From Collinsella sp. AK_207A (GTDB lineage: Bacteria > Actinomycetota > Coriobacteriia > Coriobacteriales > Coriobacteriaceae): 64,000 bases of DNA. The translations under genes and the position numbers were made by a program. Where the stretch lies: NCBI RefSeq assembly GCF_902501965.1, contig NZ_CABWID010000010.1, forward strand, positions 406,472-470,471. Direction: 5' to 3'. The notes under the pieces are model-generated. The model saw only the letters and a program-made list of their open reading frames with translations. It was not told the origin of the DNA and ran no database searches. Positions 37,107-45,663 of the stretch are shown in pieces. How positions within the stretch are numbered: position 1 is the first letter of the stretch; every line of letters starts with the position of its first letter.

Positions 37107-37212
37107 CTTCCCCGCTGTCCTCACTTCGCCGTAACAAAGTGGATACAAAACTCTCGGTCAATGGGAGTAGAATCACGCGTTACACCGGTCGTTTGCATGG
37201 AAAGGAACGAGC

Positions 37213-38256
37213 ATGAGCGTCGAGAAGAAGGACATCGACTGGGGCAATCTGAGCTTTGCCTACCAGTCCACGGACTATAGCTACGTGTGCGATTGGAAGG
37301 ACGGCGAGTGGGGCGAGGGTCATCTCACCACCGACCACGAGCTGCATCTTTCCGAGTGCGCCGGCATCTTCCACTACTGCCAGGAGGTCTTTGAGGGCCT
37401 GAAGGCGTACACCACCGAGAACGGCGACATCGTGTGCTTCCGCCCGGACATGAATGCTGAGCGCATGTACAACTCCGCCCAGCGCCTGGAGATGCCGCCC
37501 TTCCCGAAGGACAAGTTCGTGGAGGCCGTCAAGCAGGTCGTTGCCGCCAACGCCGCATGGGTGCCGCCCTTCGGCTCCGGTGCCACGCTTTACGTGCGCC
37601 CGTTCATGATCGGCTCCGGCGAGGTCATCGGCGTGGCCCCGGCTCCCGAGTATCACTTCCACATCCTCGTGACGCCGGTCGGCCCGTACTTCAAGGGCGG
37701 TCTTAAGCCCATCAAGCTCTGCATCTCCAAGTACGACCGCGCCGCGCCCCACGGCACCGGCAACATCAAGGCCGGCCTGAACTACGCCATGAGCCTCAAG
37801 CCCACCATGGAGGCCCATCGCGCCGGCTATGCCGAGAACCTGTACCTGGACTCCGAGTCCCGCACCTACGTTGAGGAGACCGGCGGCGCCAACGTGCTGT
37901 TCGTCACCGAGGACGGCACGCTCGTGGTTCCGCAGAGCCACACTGACTCCATCCTGCCCTCCATCACGCGTCGCAGCCTGGTGCAGGTGGCCGAGGACCT
38001 GGGCATGACCGTTGACCAGCGCCCCGTCACCTGGGCCGAGGTCGAGAGTGGCAAGTTCGTGGAGTGTGGCCTGTGCGGTACTGCGGCCGTCATCTCCCCC
38101 GTGGGCGAGATCCACGACGGCGAGGAGGTCGTCTCCTTCCCGGCCGGCCACGACGAGATGGGTCCGGTCATGAAGAAGCTCCGCGAGACGCTCACCGGCA
38201 TTCAGGACGGTGCGCTCGAGGACAAGCACGACTGGGTCTTCAAGATCGAGGCCTAG
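37213..38256 (+). CDS. ilvE: branched-chain amino acid aminotransferase
   Basis: IlvE interconverts branched-chain 2-oxo acids and leucine, isoleucine and valine with glutamate. The 347-aa protein is a fold-type IV PLP enzyme of the longer actinobacterial/eukaryotic-like class. It shows FHYCQEVFEGLKAY, FRPDMNAERM, the PLP lysine in GTGNIKAGLNYA, and ETGGANVLFVTEDGTL. ATG at 37213 follows GGAAAGGAACG. A TAGAAT -10 is at 37168-37173. It is a single gene ended by a strong terminator. Confidence 0.95.
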   Translation: MSVEKKDIDWGNLSFAYQSTDYSYVCDWKDGEWGEGHLTTDHELHLSECAGIFHYCQEVFEGLKAYTTENGDIVCFRPDMNAERMYNSAQRLEMPPFPKDKFVEAVKQVVAANAAWVPPFGSGATLYVRPFMIGSGEVIGVAPAPEYHFHILVTPVGPYFKGGLKPIKLCISKYDRAAPHGTGNIKAGLNYAMSLKPTMEAHRAGYAENLYLDSESRTYVEETGGANVLFVTEDGTLVVPQSHTDSILPSITRRSLVQVAEDLGMTVDQRPVTWAEVESGKFVECGLCGTAAVISPVGEIHDGEEVVSFPAGHDEMGPVMKKLRETLTGIQDGALEDKHDWVFKIEA

Positions 38257-38288
38257 GTTCAAGCTGGCTAGAGCTACATGCGCATGTG

Positions 38289-38319
38289 AAGCGGCGGTCC
38301 TGCGGGGCCGCCGCTTTTT
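38289..38319 (+). terminator. intrinsic terminator of ilvE
   Basis: AAGCGGCGG and CCGCCGCTT form a 9-bp stem followed by TTTTT. Confidence 0.92.
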
Positions 38320-38398
38320 GTTGGAGCGCTTGGCGAGCTGGTTTCAGAGCCACGCAATCTGACGAGCCGAGCACTTGTAAGATGTTTCGCTCACCTTG

Positions 38399-38426
38399 GG
38401 AACCCGGCCTCTGGTCGGGTTCCTTT
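38399..38426 (+). terminator. second hairpin terminator in the ilvE-LPQTG gap
   Basis: GGAACCCG (38399-38406) pairs with CGGGTTCC (38416-38423), followed by TTTG. It may end a short transcript or act as an attenuator for the surface-protein gene. Confidence 0.65.
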
Positions 38427-38546
38427 GTGTTTGCGGCTCTTCTATGCCATACTTGTGCGTATCCCAAGTGGGTCTGACGTAATCGAACTCGAAACGCACC
38501 ATGCTCCAACGGCATTGCTGTTGAGTCAGAACTTGGAGGTACCAAT

Positions 38547-40217
38547 ATGGGTTCGCCCCTACCCCGTCCCGTTGCACAGCGCGCCGTTGTCGCCGGCTTG
38601 ACTGCCGCCCTGGCTTTTGGCTCGATCGCGGCTCCGCTGCTCTCTGCTCCTACGGCCGCGTATGCTGCCTCCGGGCTTTCCGCCGTCTCGCTCTCCGACG
38701 AGATGAAGTACTTCACAAAGTATGAGAGCGGCAAGAACTATCGCCAGGGCTTCAGCTCGGGCGATGGGTACAACGCGCTCGGCTATTACCAGTTCGACCG
38801 GCGTTTCTCGCTGGGCTCGTTCATCGAGCAGGCCTATGCGTACAACCCCACCAAGTACGCCGCGCTCAAAGAGATCGCGCAGAATTCCGGCAAGCTCAAG
38901 ACCGAGCAGATCGCCAGTAGCGGTAAGCTGACCGACTACGGCCAACGGGTGCAGGATGCCTGGTACGCGGCGTACGACGCCGATCCGGCCGAGTTCTCCG
39001 CGCTGCAGGATTCGTATGCGTACAACACGTACTACCTGCCCGTTCAACGCGTGTTGCTGAACGGCTACGGGGTGGATATCAGCGACCGCGCCGACTGCGT
39101 GAAGGGTCTCGCCTGGAGTCTGTGCAACTGGTTGGGCCAGGGCGGCGTTCGCGCGTTCTTCGACTGGGCGAAGGCGGACAGCGGCCTTTCGGACAATATG
39201 ACCGATCGCGAGCTGGTAAACGCGCTATGCGATGCGGTGGTCAACCACATCAAGGATTACTCCAGCCAGAGCCAGTACTATGCGGGTTGGATCACCCGGT
39301 ACGGCACGAACGAGCGCAATGTCTGCCTTGCGTACATCGCTGAGGACGAGCAGCTGGCAGCGGGGAGCGGTTCGGCCACGACGACGCCGCCGGAGACCGG
39401 TGGCTCGGATGCCGCGGGCGACTCGACTGTGGATTCCGGTGTTGGTGACGGTTCGGCGGGTTCGGGTGACGCCGCGGATAATAACGCGGGCGCCACGACC
39501 ACTCCTGATACAGGGGCTACGACCGCGCCCGATGTTGATGCCGGTGCCGATGCCGGCGATGGCTCGCTGACCGGTGGGGCTGCCAAGCCGGAGACCTCGG
39601 ATGATGCGGCGACGGACGATGCCGGAAGCGCTGGGGATACGGGCGCGGACGGCACGACGTCGGATTCCGCTGGCAACCAGGGCGGGTCGACCGATGGTTC
39701 TACCAGCTCACATGGTGCTGACAACGCCGCTGGTGATCAGACCACCGATACCGGTACGACTGACAATGCCGGTGCGCAGGACGGTTCTTCCACGGTCAAC
39801 GACGCGACGGGTGGCACGCAAGCCGGCGCGAGCGCCGACGGAGGTGCTTCCACAGCCCCGGCCGAGGAGCCCACGGTTACCTTTACAGTCAAGGGCAAGG
39901 CATACAAGGCGGTCCAGGCCAAAGACGGCAAGGTCACCAGTATCGTCGCACCTCAGTATCAGGGTTACAGCTTTGCGGGCTGGTATCTCAACGGTGAACG
40001 CTACTGCGGCGAGAACAAGGAGATCTCGGTTTCCTCCGACACTGAGCTGATCGCGTTCTACCGCAAGGACGACGCCGCTCCTACGTCGCAGCCGGATGGT
40101 CTGCCGCAGACGGGCGATAACAGCGCCATCATCTCCATGGGTGCGATCGGCCTGACGGTTGCGGGGACGTCCGTTGCCATGCTTGGCGTGCAGCGTCGTC
40201 GCGAGGCGCAGATCTAG
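38547..40217 (+). CDS. LPQTG cell-wall-anchored protein with lysozyme-like N-terminal domain
   Basis: ATG at 38547 follows TTGGAGGT. The 556-aa protein has a signal peptide (VVAGLTAALAFGSIAAPLLSAPTAAYA) and an N-terminal domain of about 230 residues. The domain starts FTKYESGKNYRQGFSSGDGYNALGYYQFD, resembling the lysozyme-like C-terminal domain of VgrG3-type proteins (inference), with a Glu placed like a catalytic residue. A long Asp/Ser/Thr/Gly/Ala-rich stalk follows, then a small InlB-like beta repeat (YQGYSFAGWYLNGERY), and LPQTGDN, a membrane span and RRR. Sortase would link it to the wall. No sortase gene is nearby. Confidence 0.88.
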   Translation: MGSPLPRPVAQRAVVAGLTAALAFGSIAAPLLSAPTAAYAASGLSAVSLSDEMKYFTKYESGKNYRQGFSSGDGYNALGYYQFDRRFSLGSFIEQAYAYNPTKYAALKEIAQNSGKLKTEQIASSGKLTDYGQRVQDAWYAAYDADPAEFSALQDSYAYNTYYLPVQRVLLNGYGVDISDRADCVKGLAWSLCNWLGQGGVRAFFDWAKADSGLSDNMTDRELVNALCDAVVNHIKDYSSQSQYYAGWITRYGTNERNVCLAYIAEDEQLAAGSGSATTTPPETGGSDAAGDSTVDSGVGDGSAGSGDAADNNAGATTTPDTGATTAPDVDAGADAGDGSLTGGAAKPETSDDAATDDAGSAGDTGADGTTSDSAGNQGGSTDGSTSSHGADNAAGDQTTDTGTTDNAGAQDGSSTVNDATGGTQAGASADGGASTAPAEEPTVTFTVKGKAYKAVQAKDGKVTSIVAPQYQGYSFAGWYLNGERYCGENKEISVSSDTELIAFYRKDDAAPTSQPDGLPQTGDNSAIISMGAIGLTVAGTSVAMLGVQRRREAQI

Positions 40218-40231
40218 TTTTGTTTGGTGGT

Positions 40232-40259
40232 CCGGGTGGGGTTTTCACGCCCCACCCGG
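40232..40259 (+). terminator. hairpin after the LPQTG gene
   Basis: CCGGGTGGGG (40232-40241) and CCCCACCCGG (40250-40259) form a perfect 10-bp stem with loop TTTTCACG. There is no T-tract after it. Confidence 0.65.
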
Positions 40260-40278
40260 CATGGCGCCTAAAACTATC

Positions 40279-40486
40279 CGATACTTTATGGCTTTCGGTC
40301 TGCTGGGTAAAAAGTAAAGCGATACTTTATGACTTATTGCAGGTCCCGCAAGTAGCGGCGCGCATGCACTCATTGTTTACCCAGGTAAAAGCCATCTCAC
40401 AAAACTTGTTCGTTTGGCATCGTGGAGAAAACCGATAAACTATCACCTTGCTTTCCCTCGGAATAGTGAAAACCAATAAAGTACTG
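40279..40486. repeat. phased four-core repeat element, copy 2 (208 bp)
   Basis: Direct cores CGATACTTTATGGCTTT at 40279 and CGATACTTTATGACTTA at 40320 (41 bp apart) are followed by inverted cores CGATAAACTATC at 40433 and CAATAAAGTAC at 40474 (41 bp apart). The inner cores are 113 bp apart. A central CAGGTAAAAG has its AGG at 40383, 63 nt after the second core as in copy 1, and AGTAG at 40351 also matches copy 1 in position. It fills the gap before the amino-acid ABC operon. Confidence 0.9.
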
Positions 40487-40494
40487 GGTTTTTC

Positions 40495-40523
40495 TTGCGT
40501 CCAGTACTTTAGTAAAGTAAAGT
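40495..40523 (+). promoter_or_regulatory. promoter of the amino-acid ABC operon
   Basis: TTGCGT (40495-40500), a 17-bp spacer and TAAAGT (40518-40523) lie about 40 bp before the start. The -10 is within a small AGTAA tandem run. Confidence 0.5.
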
Positions 40524-40563
40524 AATCTGCGCACGAGGAAGAATGCACGGGAAAGGGAACCCC

Positions 40564-41436
40564 ATGAAGAAGAAAAAGCGCCTTTTTGCACCCTTGGCCG
40601 CTGCCGCGGCCGCTCTGGTGCTGACCTTGGGCCTCGCGGCGTGTGGCGGTCAGTCCGCGAGCACCGGTCAAACCGCCGGCTCTGCTGCCGGTTCCGCCGC
40701 TACTGAATCGAGTGCCTCCGCTGTCGCCACGGGCAAGCTGGTCGTTGGCTTTGACCAGGCGTACCCGCCCTACGGCTTTGTTGGCGATGACGGCGAGTTC
40801 ACGGGCTTCGACCTGGACCTTGCCAAGGCTGTGGCTGACAAGCTGGGCTGGAAGGTCGAGTACCAGGCCATTGACTGGGACGCCAAGGACACCCTGCTCA
40901 ACTCCGGTGCCATCAACTGCATCTGGAACGGTTTCACCATGGAGGGCCGCGAGGACGGTTATACCTTCTCTGATCCGTATATGCTAAACGAGCAGGTCAT
41001 TGTGGTGAAGAAGGATTCTGGTATCAAGAGCTTCAGCAATCTTTACGGTAAGAACGTCATCACCCAGGCGGATTCCGCCGCACAGGACGTGCTCAAGGGC
41101 GATCAGTCCGCGCTGGCCGGCACCTTTGCCGCGCTGGAGACCCGTCCGGATTACAACACGGCCTTCGCCGAGCTCGAGAGCGGCGCAACGGATGCCGTGG
41201 CCTGCGATCTCTCCATTGCCCAGTACCAGATCTCGGCGAACCCCGACAAGTACGAGCAGCTCGAGGAGCCGCTGTCCTCCGAGCACTATGCGGTCGGCTT
41301 CAAGAAGGGCGACACCGAGACCGCCAAGGAGGTCACCCAGGCTCTGAAGGAGCTGTACCAGGACGGCACCGTCAAGACGCTGTGCGAGAAGTACGCCGAC
41401 TACGGCCTGTCCTTCGATAACTGGGTGCTGAAGTAA
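40564..41436 (+). CDS. amino-acid ABC transporter substrate-binding lipoprotein
   Basis: The 290-aa protein has a lipoprotein signal (KKKKRLFAPLAAAAAALVLTLGLAAC, with lipobox LAAC), a Ser/Ala/Gly linker and a type-II periplasmic binding domain. The domain shows VVGFDQAYPPYGFVGDDGEFTGFDLDLAKAVADKLG (in part YPPYGFVGDDGEFTGFDLDL) and WNGFTMEGRE. This is the polar amino acid family. ATG at 40564 was chosen because it places KKKK at the N-terminus. Permease and ATPase genes follow. Confidence 0.95.
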   Translation: MKKKKRLFAPLAAAAAALVLTLGLAACGGQSASTGQTAGSAAGSAATESSASAVATGKLVVGFDQAYPPYGFVGDDGEFTGFDLDLAKAVADKLGWKVEYQAIDWDAKDTLLNSGAINCIWNGFTMEGREDGYTFSDPYMLNEQVIVVKKDSGIKSFSNLYGKNVITQADSAAQDVLKGDQSALAGTFAALETRPDYNTAFAELESGATDAVACDLSIAQYQISANPDKYEQLEEPLSSEHYAVGFKKGDTETAKEVTQALKELYQDGTVKTLCEKYADYGLSFDNWVLK

Positions 41437-41454
41437 CCCACCTGCGTTCGATGG

Positions 41455-41494
41455 AATAGCCCCAAGCACCGTTGATCTGTTTGGGGCTATTTCG
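41455..41494 (+). terminator. hairpin between binding-protein and permease genes
   Basis: AATAGCCCCAA (41455-41465) pairs with TTGGGGCTATT (41481-41491), followed by TTCG. It probably lowers permease/ATPase expression relative to the binding protein, as is usual in such operons. Confidence 0.8.
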
Positions 41495-41511
41495 CGTTTG
41501 GAAGAGATGTC

Positions 41512-42165
41512 ATGACATTCAACACGATGCTGGGGATGCTGGGCGGGGGCTTTGTCACCAGCCTGCAGATTTTTGTCTTTACGCTGCTGGGCGCTCTGCC
41601 GCTGGGCGTGCCGGTTGCGCTTGCTCGCATGAGCCGCTTGGCCCCGCTGCGGTGGCTCGCGCGCATCTACATCTCCGTCATGCGCGGCACGCCGCTCATG
41701 CTGCAGATGTTCGCCATCTACTTTGCCCCGTACTATGTGTTCGGCATCCAGCTCACACCGGATTCCAAGTGGCAGGCGTGCGTTGTGGCGTTCATCATCA
41801 ACTACGCGGGTTATTTCGCCGAGATCTACCGTTCGGGCATTCAGTCCATCCCGCGCGGCCAGTACGAGGCGGCCGAGGTGCTGGGTTACTCGCGGTTCCA
41901 GACGTTCGTGCGGATTATTCTGCCGCAGGTGGTCAAGCGCATCATGCCGGCACTCGGCAACGAGGTTATCACGCTGGTGAAGGATACGTCGCTGGCGTTC
42001 TCGATCGGCGTGGCCGAGATGTTCTCCACGGCCAAGGCGCTGGTGGCATCGCAGCGCAACATGGTGCCGTTCGCCATCGCGGCAGCGATCTACTGGGTGT
42101 TCAACTTTCTGGTGGAGCTCGTGATGGGCCGCATCGAGAAGAAACTCGACTACTACCACGACTAG
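41512..42165 (+). CDS. amino-acid ABC transporter permease
   Basis: The 217-aa protein has about five membrane spans and the family blocks SLQIFVFTLLGALPLGVPVAL, YISVMRGTPLMLQMF and the EAA loop EAAEVLGYSRFQTFVRIILPQ. It belongs to the polar amino acid (HisM/GlnP) permease family and works with the binding protein and ATPase on either side. The start follows GGAAGAG. Confidence 0.95.
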   Translation: MTFNTMLGMLGGGFVTSLQIFVFTLLGALPLGVPVALARMSRLAPLRWLARIYISVMRGTPLMLQMFAIYFAPYYVFGIQLTPDSKWQACVVAFIINYAGYFAEIYRSGIQSIPRGQYEAAEVLGYSRFQTFVRIILPQVVKRIMPALGNEVITLVKDTSLAFSIGVAEMFSTAKALVASQRNMVPFAIAAAIYWVFNFLVELVMGRIEKKLDYYHD

Positions 42166-42224
42166 CCGACGAGGCCGACGATACTCTCGCCCTGAGCAAT
42201 CTGTTCCATCATGAGGAGTTCAGC

Positions 42225-43010
42225 ATGTCCGAGAATACAAATCCCGTTGTAACACTGGAGCATGGCCGCAAGGCGTTCGGCTCCAACGAGGTACTGCGCG
42301 ATATCTCGCTTGCCGTGCAGCCGGGTGAGGTCGTGGCGGTGATTGGTCCCTCGGGCGGTGGCAAGTCGACGCTGCTTCGTTGCCTGACACTTCTGGAGCA
42401 GCTGGATGACGGTGAGCTCTCCTATGGCGATGTTCGGGTCGCCGGACATGGCGACAGCGCGGTGGGCGGTCGCTTTGAGTACGCGTCTAAGTCCGCGCTC
42501 GCGCAGGCGCGCCAGCGTTTTGGCCTGGTGTTCCAGCAGTTCAATCTGTTCCCGCATATGACGGTGCTGCAGAACGTGATGGATGCGCCCCTGGTGGTGC
42601 AGAAGCGTTCGCGCAGCGAGGTGGAGGAGCAGGCGCGTGCGCTCATCGCCAAGATGGGCCTTGCCGGCAACGAGGACAAGGTGCCCTGCCAGCTTTCTGG
42701 TGGTCAGCAGCAGCGTGCGAGCATCGCCCGTGCGCTCGCGCTCAACCCGGATATCCTGTACTTCGACGAGCCGACCTCCGCGCTCGATCCCGAGCTGACC
42801 GGGGAAGTGCTCAAGGTCATGCGCCAGCTGGCAGATGACGGCACCACCATGGTGGTCGTCACGCACGAGATGGCGTTCGCGCGCGACGTGGCGAGCCGCG
42901 TAATCTTCATGGACGGCGGGCGCGTGGTGGAGGAGGGGCCTGCGAGCCAGGTCATCAACGAGCCGCGCGAGGAACGCACCCGCGAGTTCCTGGGGAGGTA
43001 CGCGGGGTAG
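42225..43010 (+). CDS. amino-acid ABC transporter ATP-binding protein
   Basis: The 261-aa ATPase has Walker A GPSGGGKST, Q-loop LVFQQFNLFPHMTVLQN, signature LSGGQQQRASIARAL, Walker B ILYFDEPTSALD and switch His VVTHEM. The order matches GlnQ/ArtP-type proteins. ATG at 42225 follows GAGGAG. It is the last gene of the operon. The longer frame upstream of it overlaps the permease and was rejected. Confidence 0.95.
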   Translation: MSENTNPVVTLEHGRKAFGSNEVLRDISLAVQPGEVVAVIGPSGGGKSTLLRCLTLLEQLDDGELSYGDVRVAGHGDSAVGGRFEYASKSALAQARQRFGLVFQQFNLFPHMTVLQNVMDAPLVVQKRSRSEVEEQARALIAKMGLAGNEDKVPCQLSGGQQQRASIARALALNPDILYFDEPTSALDPELTGEVLKVMRQLADDGTTMVVVTHEMAFARDVASRVIFMDGGRVVEEGPASQVINEPREERTREFLGRYAG

Positions 43011-43059
43011 GCAGGGGTCGGTTCAATCGTCGTCTTGCCATGCGCGATGCGCTCGAAGC

Positions 43060-43260
43060 TCAGACGGCGGGAAACCCGTCCCGCTCGTTCACGAGCCGGG
43101 TAAGCCCTTTGTCGAAGGTGAGAATGCGTCGGCCAGACAGTTCGTGCTCGGCCGCGAGGATGCAGTCAACGAAGTCCTCACTGGTGGACCGGTAGAGCCC
43201 CAGCGCGGTACCAGCAACGGCTTTCCGGGAGCAGGTGACTCCATCGAGCAGATCACGGTT
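43060..43260 (-). pseudogene. C-terminal scrap of a PIN-domain (VapC-type) toxin
   Basis: The minus strand encodes ALGLYRSTSEDFVDCILAAEHELSGRRILTFDKGLTRLV, in part EDFVDCILAA and ILTFDKGL. These are the last acidic motif and final strand of PIN ribonucleases. The N-terminal half with the first catalytic Asp is absent, and no antitoxin gene is next to it. The rest of the 43011-43423 gap holds only a small GCTGCCGCGGTAGC hairpin near 43338. Confidence 0.6.
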
Positions 43261-43423
43261 TCGTGTCACTCGTTTTAACCCGCCAGGCGGTCGGCTCAAC
43301 TGTTTTAGCCCCCATGCCTTCAGGTACAATAAAAAAGCTGCCGCGGTAGCGCCCATAATCAGTTGGGAAGCGCGTCGCTGACCGAGGGCCTCGGGACGGC
43401 GCGCCATGTGAAGGGAGGGCCCC

Positions 43424-43960
43424 ATGGGCCTGTTCGATACGTTGAAGAAGGTGGCGGGCGGCTCTTCTAAGGCATCGGGCCCGGCATCGGTTCAGGTTTC
43501 TGCGGACGAGGACGAGCTGTCGGCCCCCGTGCGCGGCCGCGCCATCGCCCTTGCCGAGGTGCCCGATCCGGTCTTCGCCGGCGGCATGCTCGGTGACGGG
43601 TGCGCCATCTGGCCCGAGGACGACCTGATCTACTCTCCTGTAACCGGCGAGGTCACAGTCACCATGGGCCACGCGCTCGGCCTCAAAGGCGATAACGGCA
43701 CCGAGGTGCTCGTGCACGTGGGCATCGATACCGTTGCCATGCAAGGCGAGGGCTTTGAAGGGCTCGTCGCCAAGGGCGATCGCGTGACGGCGGGCCAGCC
43801 AGTGCTCCGCGTCGATCGCGCCAAGATCAAGGCCGCGGGTCATCCTGATTGCGTGGTGCTCGTGGTGAGCAACACGGCCGACTACGCTTCCGTCGGCATG
43901 GTCGTGGAGCCCGGGGCAACCGTGGAAGCTGGTCAGCCCGTGCTGCGCGTGCAGCGTTAA
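43424..43960 (+). CDS. stand-alone PTS EIIA glucose-type protein
   Basis: The 178-aa protein matches the EIIA(Glc)/Crr fold: SPVTGEVTVTMGHALGLKGDNGTEVLVHVGIDTV (in part TEVLVHVGIDTV) with the phospho-acceptor His98 and partner His83, then GFEGLVAKGDRVTAGQPVL. An N-terminal tail with MGLFDTLKKVAGG could be an amphipathic membrane-targeting helix as in Crr. ATG at 43424 follows AAGGGAGGG. No IIB/IIC glucose genes are adjacent, so it may serve transporters elsewhere or be regulatory. pyrE follows after about 100 bp. Confidence 0.92.
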   Translation: MGLFDTLKKVAGGSSKASGPASVQVSADEDELSAPVRGRAIALAEVPDPVFAGGMLGDGCAIWPEDDLIYSPVTGEVTVTMGHALGLKGDNGTEVLVHVGIDTVAMQGEGFEGLVAKGDRVTAGQPVLRVDRAKIKAAGHPDCVVLVVSNTADYASVGMVVEPGATVEAGQPVLRVQR

Positions 43961-44067
43961 CCCGACAACGCGCTTACGGGCGCATCGAACCGAATCCCTT
44001 TTCCACTGGTTTCCCGTGCCAGGTGCTATGCTGCTCTAAGCAATCGCGCCACGTTGAAGGGAGCCCC

Positions 44068-44754
44068 ATGGAGGCGTACAAGCAGGATTTTATCGATTTC
44101 ATGGTCGAGTCCGACGTGCTCAAGTTCGGCGAGTTCACACTCAAGAGCGGACGCACCTCGCCGTTCTTTATGAACGCCGGTGCGTATGTGACGGGCAGCC
44201 AGCTCAAGCGTCTGGGCGAGTACTACGCTCGCGCCATCCATGACAACTTCGGGCTGGATTTCGATGTGGTCTTTGGCCCTGCGTACAAGGGCATTCCCAT
44301 CTCCGTGGCTACGGCCATCGCCTTCGACGAGCTCTACGGCAAGGAGGTCCGCTACTGTTCCGACCGCAAGGAGGTCAAGGATCACGGTGCGGACAAGGGC
44401 GGCATGCTGGGCTACGAGCTCAAGGACGGCGACCGCGTGGTGATGGTGGAGGATGTGACCACCTCCGGCAAGTCCATCGACGAGACCTACCCCAAGCTTA
44501 TGGCAGCGGCAAACGTCGAGGTCAAGGGTCTCATTGTCTCCCTCAACCGCATGGAGGTCGGCAAAGGCGGCGTTCATACCGCGCAGCGCGAGGTGCAGGA
44601 GAAGTATGGCTTCCCCGTGGCGAGCATCGTCTCCATGGCTGAGGTCACCGAGCGCCTCTACAACCACGAGATCGGCGGTCGCGTGGTGATCGACGACGAC
44701 ATCAAGGCGCGACTCGATGCCTACTACGAGCGCTACGGTGCCAAGGAGGACTAG
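44068..44754 (+). CDS. pyrE: orotate phosphoribosyltransferase
   Basis: PyrE joins orotate and PRPP to make OMP in pyrimidine synthesis. The 228-aa protein has SGRTSPFFMNAGAY, the FGPAYKGIPISV block, the catalytic Lys/Asp in SDRKEVKDHG, and the PRPP motif RVVMVEDVTTSGKS. ATG at 44068 follows GAAGGGAG. No other pyr gene is adjacent. A lipoprotein gene starts 9 bp after its stop, so the two may be co-transcribed. Confidence 0.96.
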   Translation: MEAYKQDFIDFMVESDVLKFGEFTLKSGRTSPFFMNAGAYVTGSQLKRLGEYYARAIHDNFGLDFDVVFGPAYKGIPISVATAIAFDELYGKEVRYCSDRKEVKDHGADKGGMLGYELKDGDRVVMVEDVTTSGKSIDETYPKLMAAANVEVKGLIVSLNRMEVGKGGVHTAQREVQEKYGFPVASIVSMAEVTERLYNHEIGGRVVIDDDIKARLDAYYERYGAKED

Positions 44755-44763
44755 AGGTCCCGA

Positions 44764-45324
44764 ATGAAGAAGCGGTTTTTTATCGTTACCCTGTTCGCTT
44801 GCCTGGCGCTCACGCTGGGACTTACCGCGTGCGGCCAACCGAGTGCGGAGGAGACGATCCGCGAGGGCCTGACTTCGGAGCTCGATGGCCTAAAAGACGA
44901 TAAGAGCGACGAGTTCGTGCGCGGGCTCGAAGGGGACGCGGCCGACGAGCTCGATCAGCTGGGCATCGACAAGAAGCAGTTCGCTACCGAGTACCTGAAG
45001 GGCTTTACCTATCAGATCGGTGACATTGCGGTTGACGAGGACGCCGGCACCGCTTCGGTTAAGGTGACGCTCACCATCAAGTCCATGAACGACGTCATGA
45101 ACCTGTGGAACGAGGAGTATCAGAAGCGTCTGGCTGACATGGATACCCTGCCTACGGAAGGCGATTTGTACAAATTGGGCGGCGAGCTGATGATGGCTGC
45201 CGTCAAGTCCGCGGAGCCCAAGACCACAGACATCGAGCTGACCTGCAAGAAGGACAAAAATGGCTCATGGCAGTTCGACGAGCAGGACTTTGCATCCAAG
45301 CTGGTGTCCCTGCTGACATCGTAG
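44764..45324 (+). CDS. predicted lipoprotein, unknown function
   Basis: The 186-aa protein has a clear lipoprotein signal (FFIVTLFACLALTLGLTAC, lipobox LTAC). A mostly helical acidic domain follows (EETIREGLTSELDGLKDDKSD) and then a beta-rich part with TASVKVTLTIKSM and TDIELTCKKDKNGSWQFDEQDF. The layout resembles DUF5105-like cell-surface lipoproteins of Gram-positive bacteria, but I am not sure of the family. ATG at 44764 follows AGAGGTCCCGA. It lies directly after pyrE. Confidence 0.8.
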   Translation: MKKRFFIVTLFACLALTLGLTACGQPSAEETIREGLTSELDGLKDDKSDEFVRGLEGDAADELDQLGIDKKQFATEYLKGFTYQIGDIAVDEDAGTASVKVTLTIKSMNDVMNLWNEEYQKRLADMDTLPTEGDLYKLGGELMMAAVKSAEPKTTDIELTCKKDKNGSWQFDEQDFASKLVSLLTS

Positions 45325-45402
45325 GGCTGGACTCCTTATCTACAACAGGCTGGCTCAATGGCGCGGGCCTCTCTCCAATCGAAACCGGGGAGGGGCTTCT
45401 CG

Positions 45403-45651
45403 TTACCGGTTGAGCTGCTTGGTGCCAAACGCATCCGCCATCTCCTCTTCAGACATGATCTCAAGGAGGTCTCCGGGCGTGCAGTCGAGCGCTCGGCAGA
45501 GCTGCTCCAACGTGTTAAAACGGATGCCTCTAATATGTCCGTTTTTGATACGCGAAAGGTTGACGGTCGTCGTCCCGATTGCCTCGGCCAATTCGGTTGA
45601 GCTGATTTTCCTTTCGCTCATCATCCGATCAAGTCTTACAACGATGGGCAT
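45403..45651 (-). CDS. XRE-family small helix-turn-helix regulator
   Basis: The 82-aa protein is one HTH domain: KISSTELAEAIGTTTVNLSRIKNG, then IRFNTLEQLCRALDCTPGDLLE. This is the YozG-type small regulator often paired with DUF2975 membrane proteins, as here. It is downstream of the DUF2975 gene on the same strand with a 12-bp gap. The region is more AT-rich than its surroundings, which suggests acquired DNA. Confidence 0.9.
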   Translation of the reverse strand: MPIVVRLDRMMSERKISSTELAEAIGTTTVNLSRIKNGHIRGIRFNTLEQLCRALDCTPGDLLEIMSEEEMADAFGTKQLNR

Positions 45652-45663
45652 GTACGTGCCTTC

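Noticed and set aside
37107..37212. T-box or leader-peptide attenuator before ilvE
   Set aside because: Gap of about 106 bp lacks a T-box motif and a run of Leu/Ile/Val codons.
41472..42224. Upstream extension of the amino-acid ABC ATPase frame
   Set aside because: It overlaps the permease gene in another frame; ATG 42225 has a good ribosome binding site and gives the normal length.
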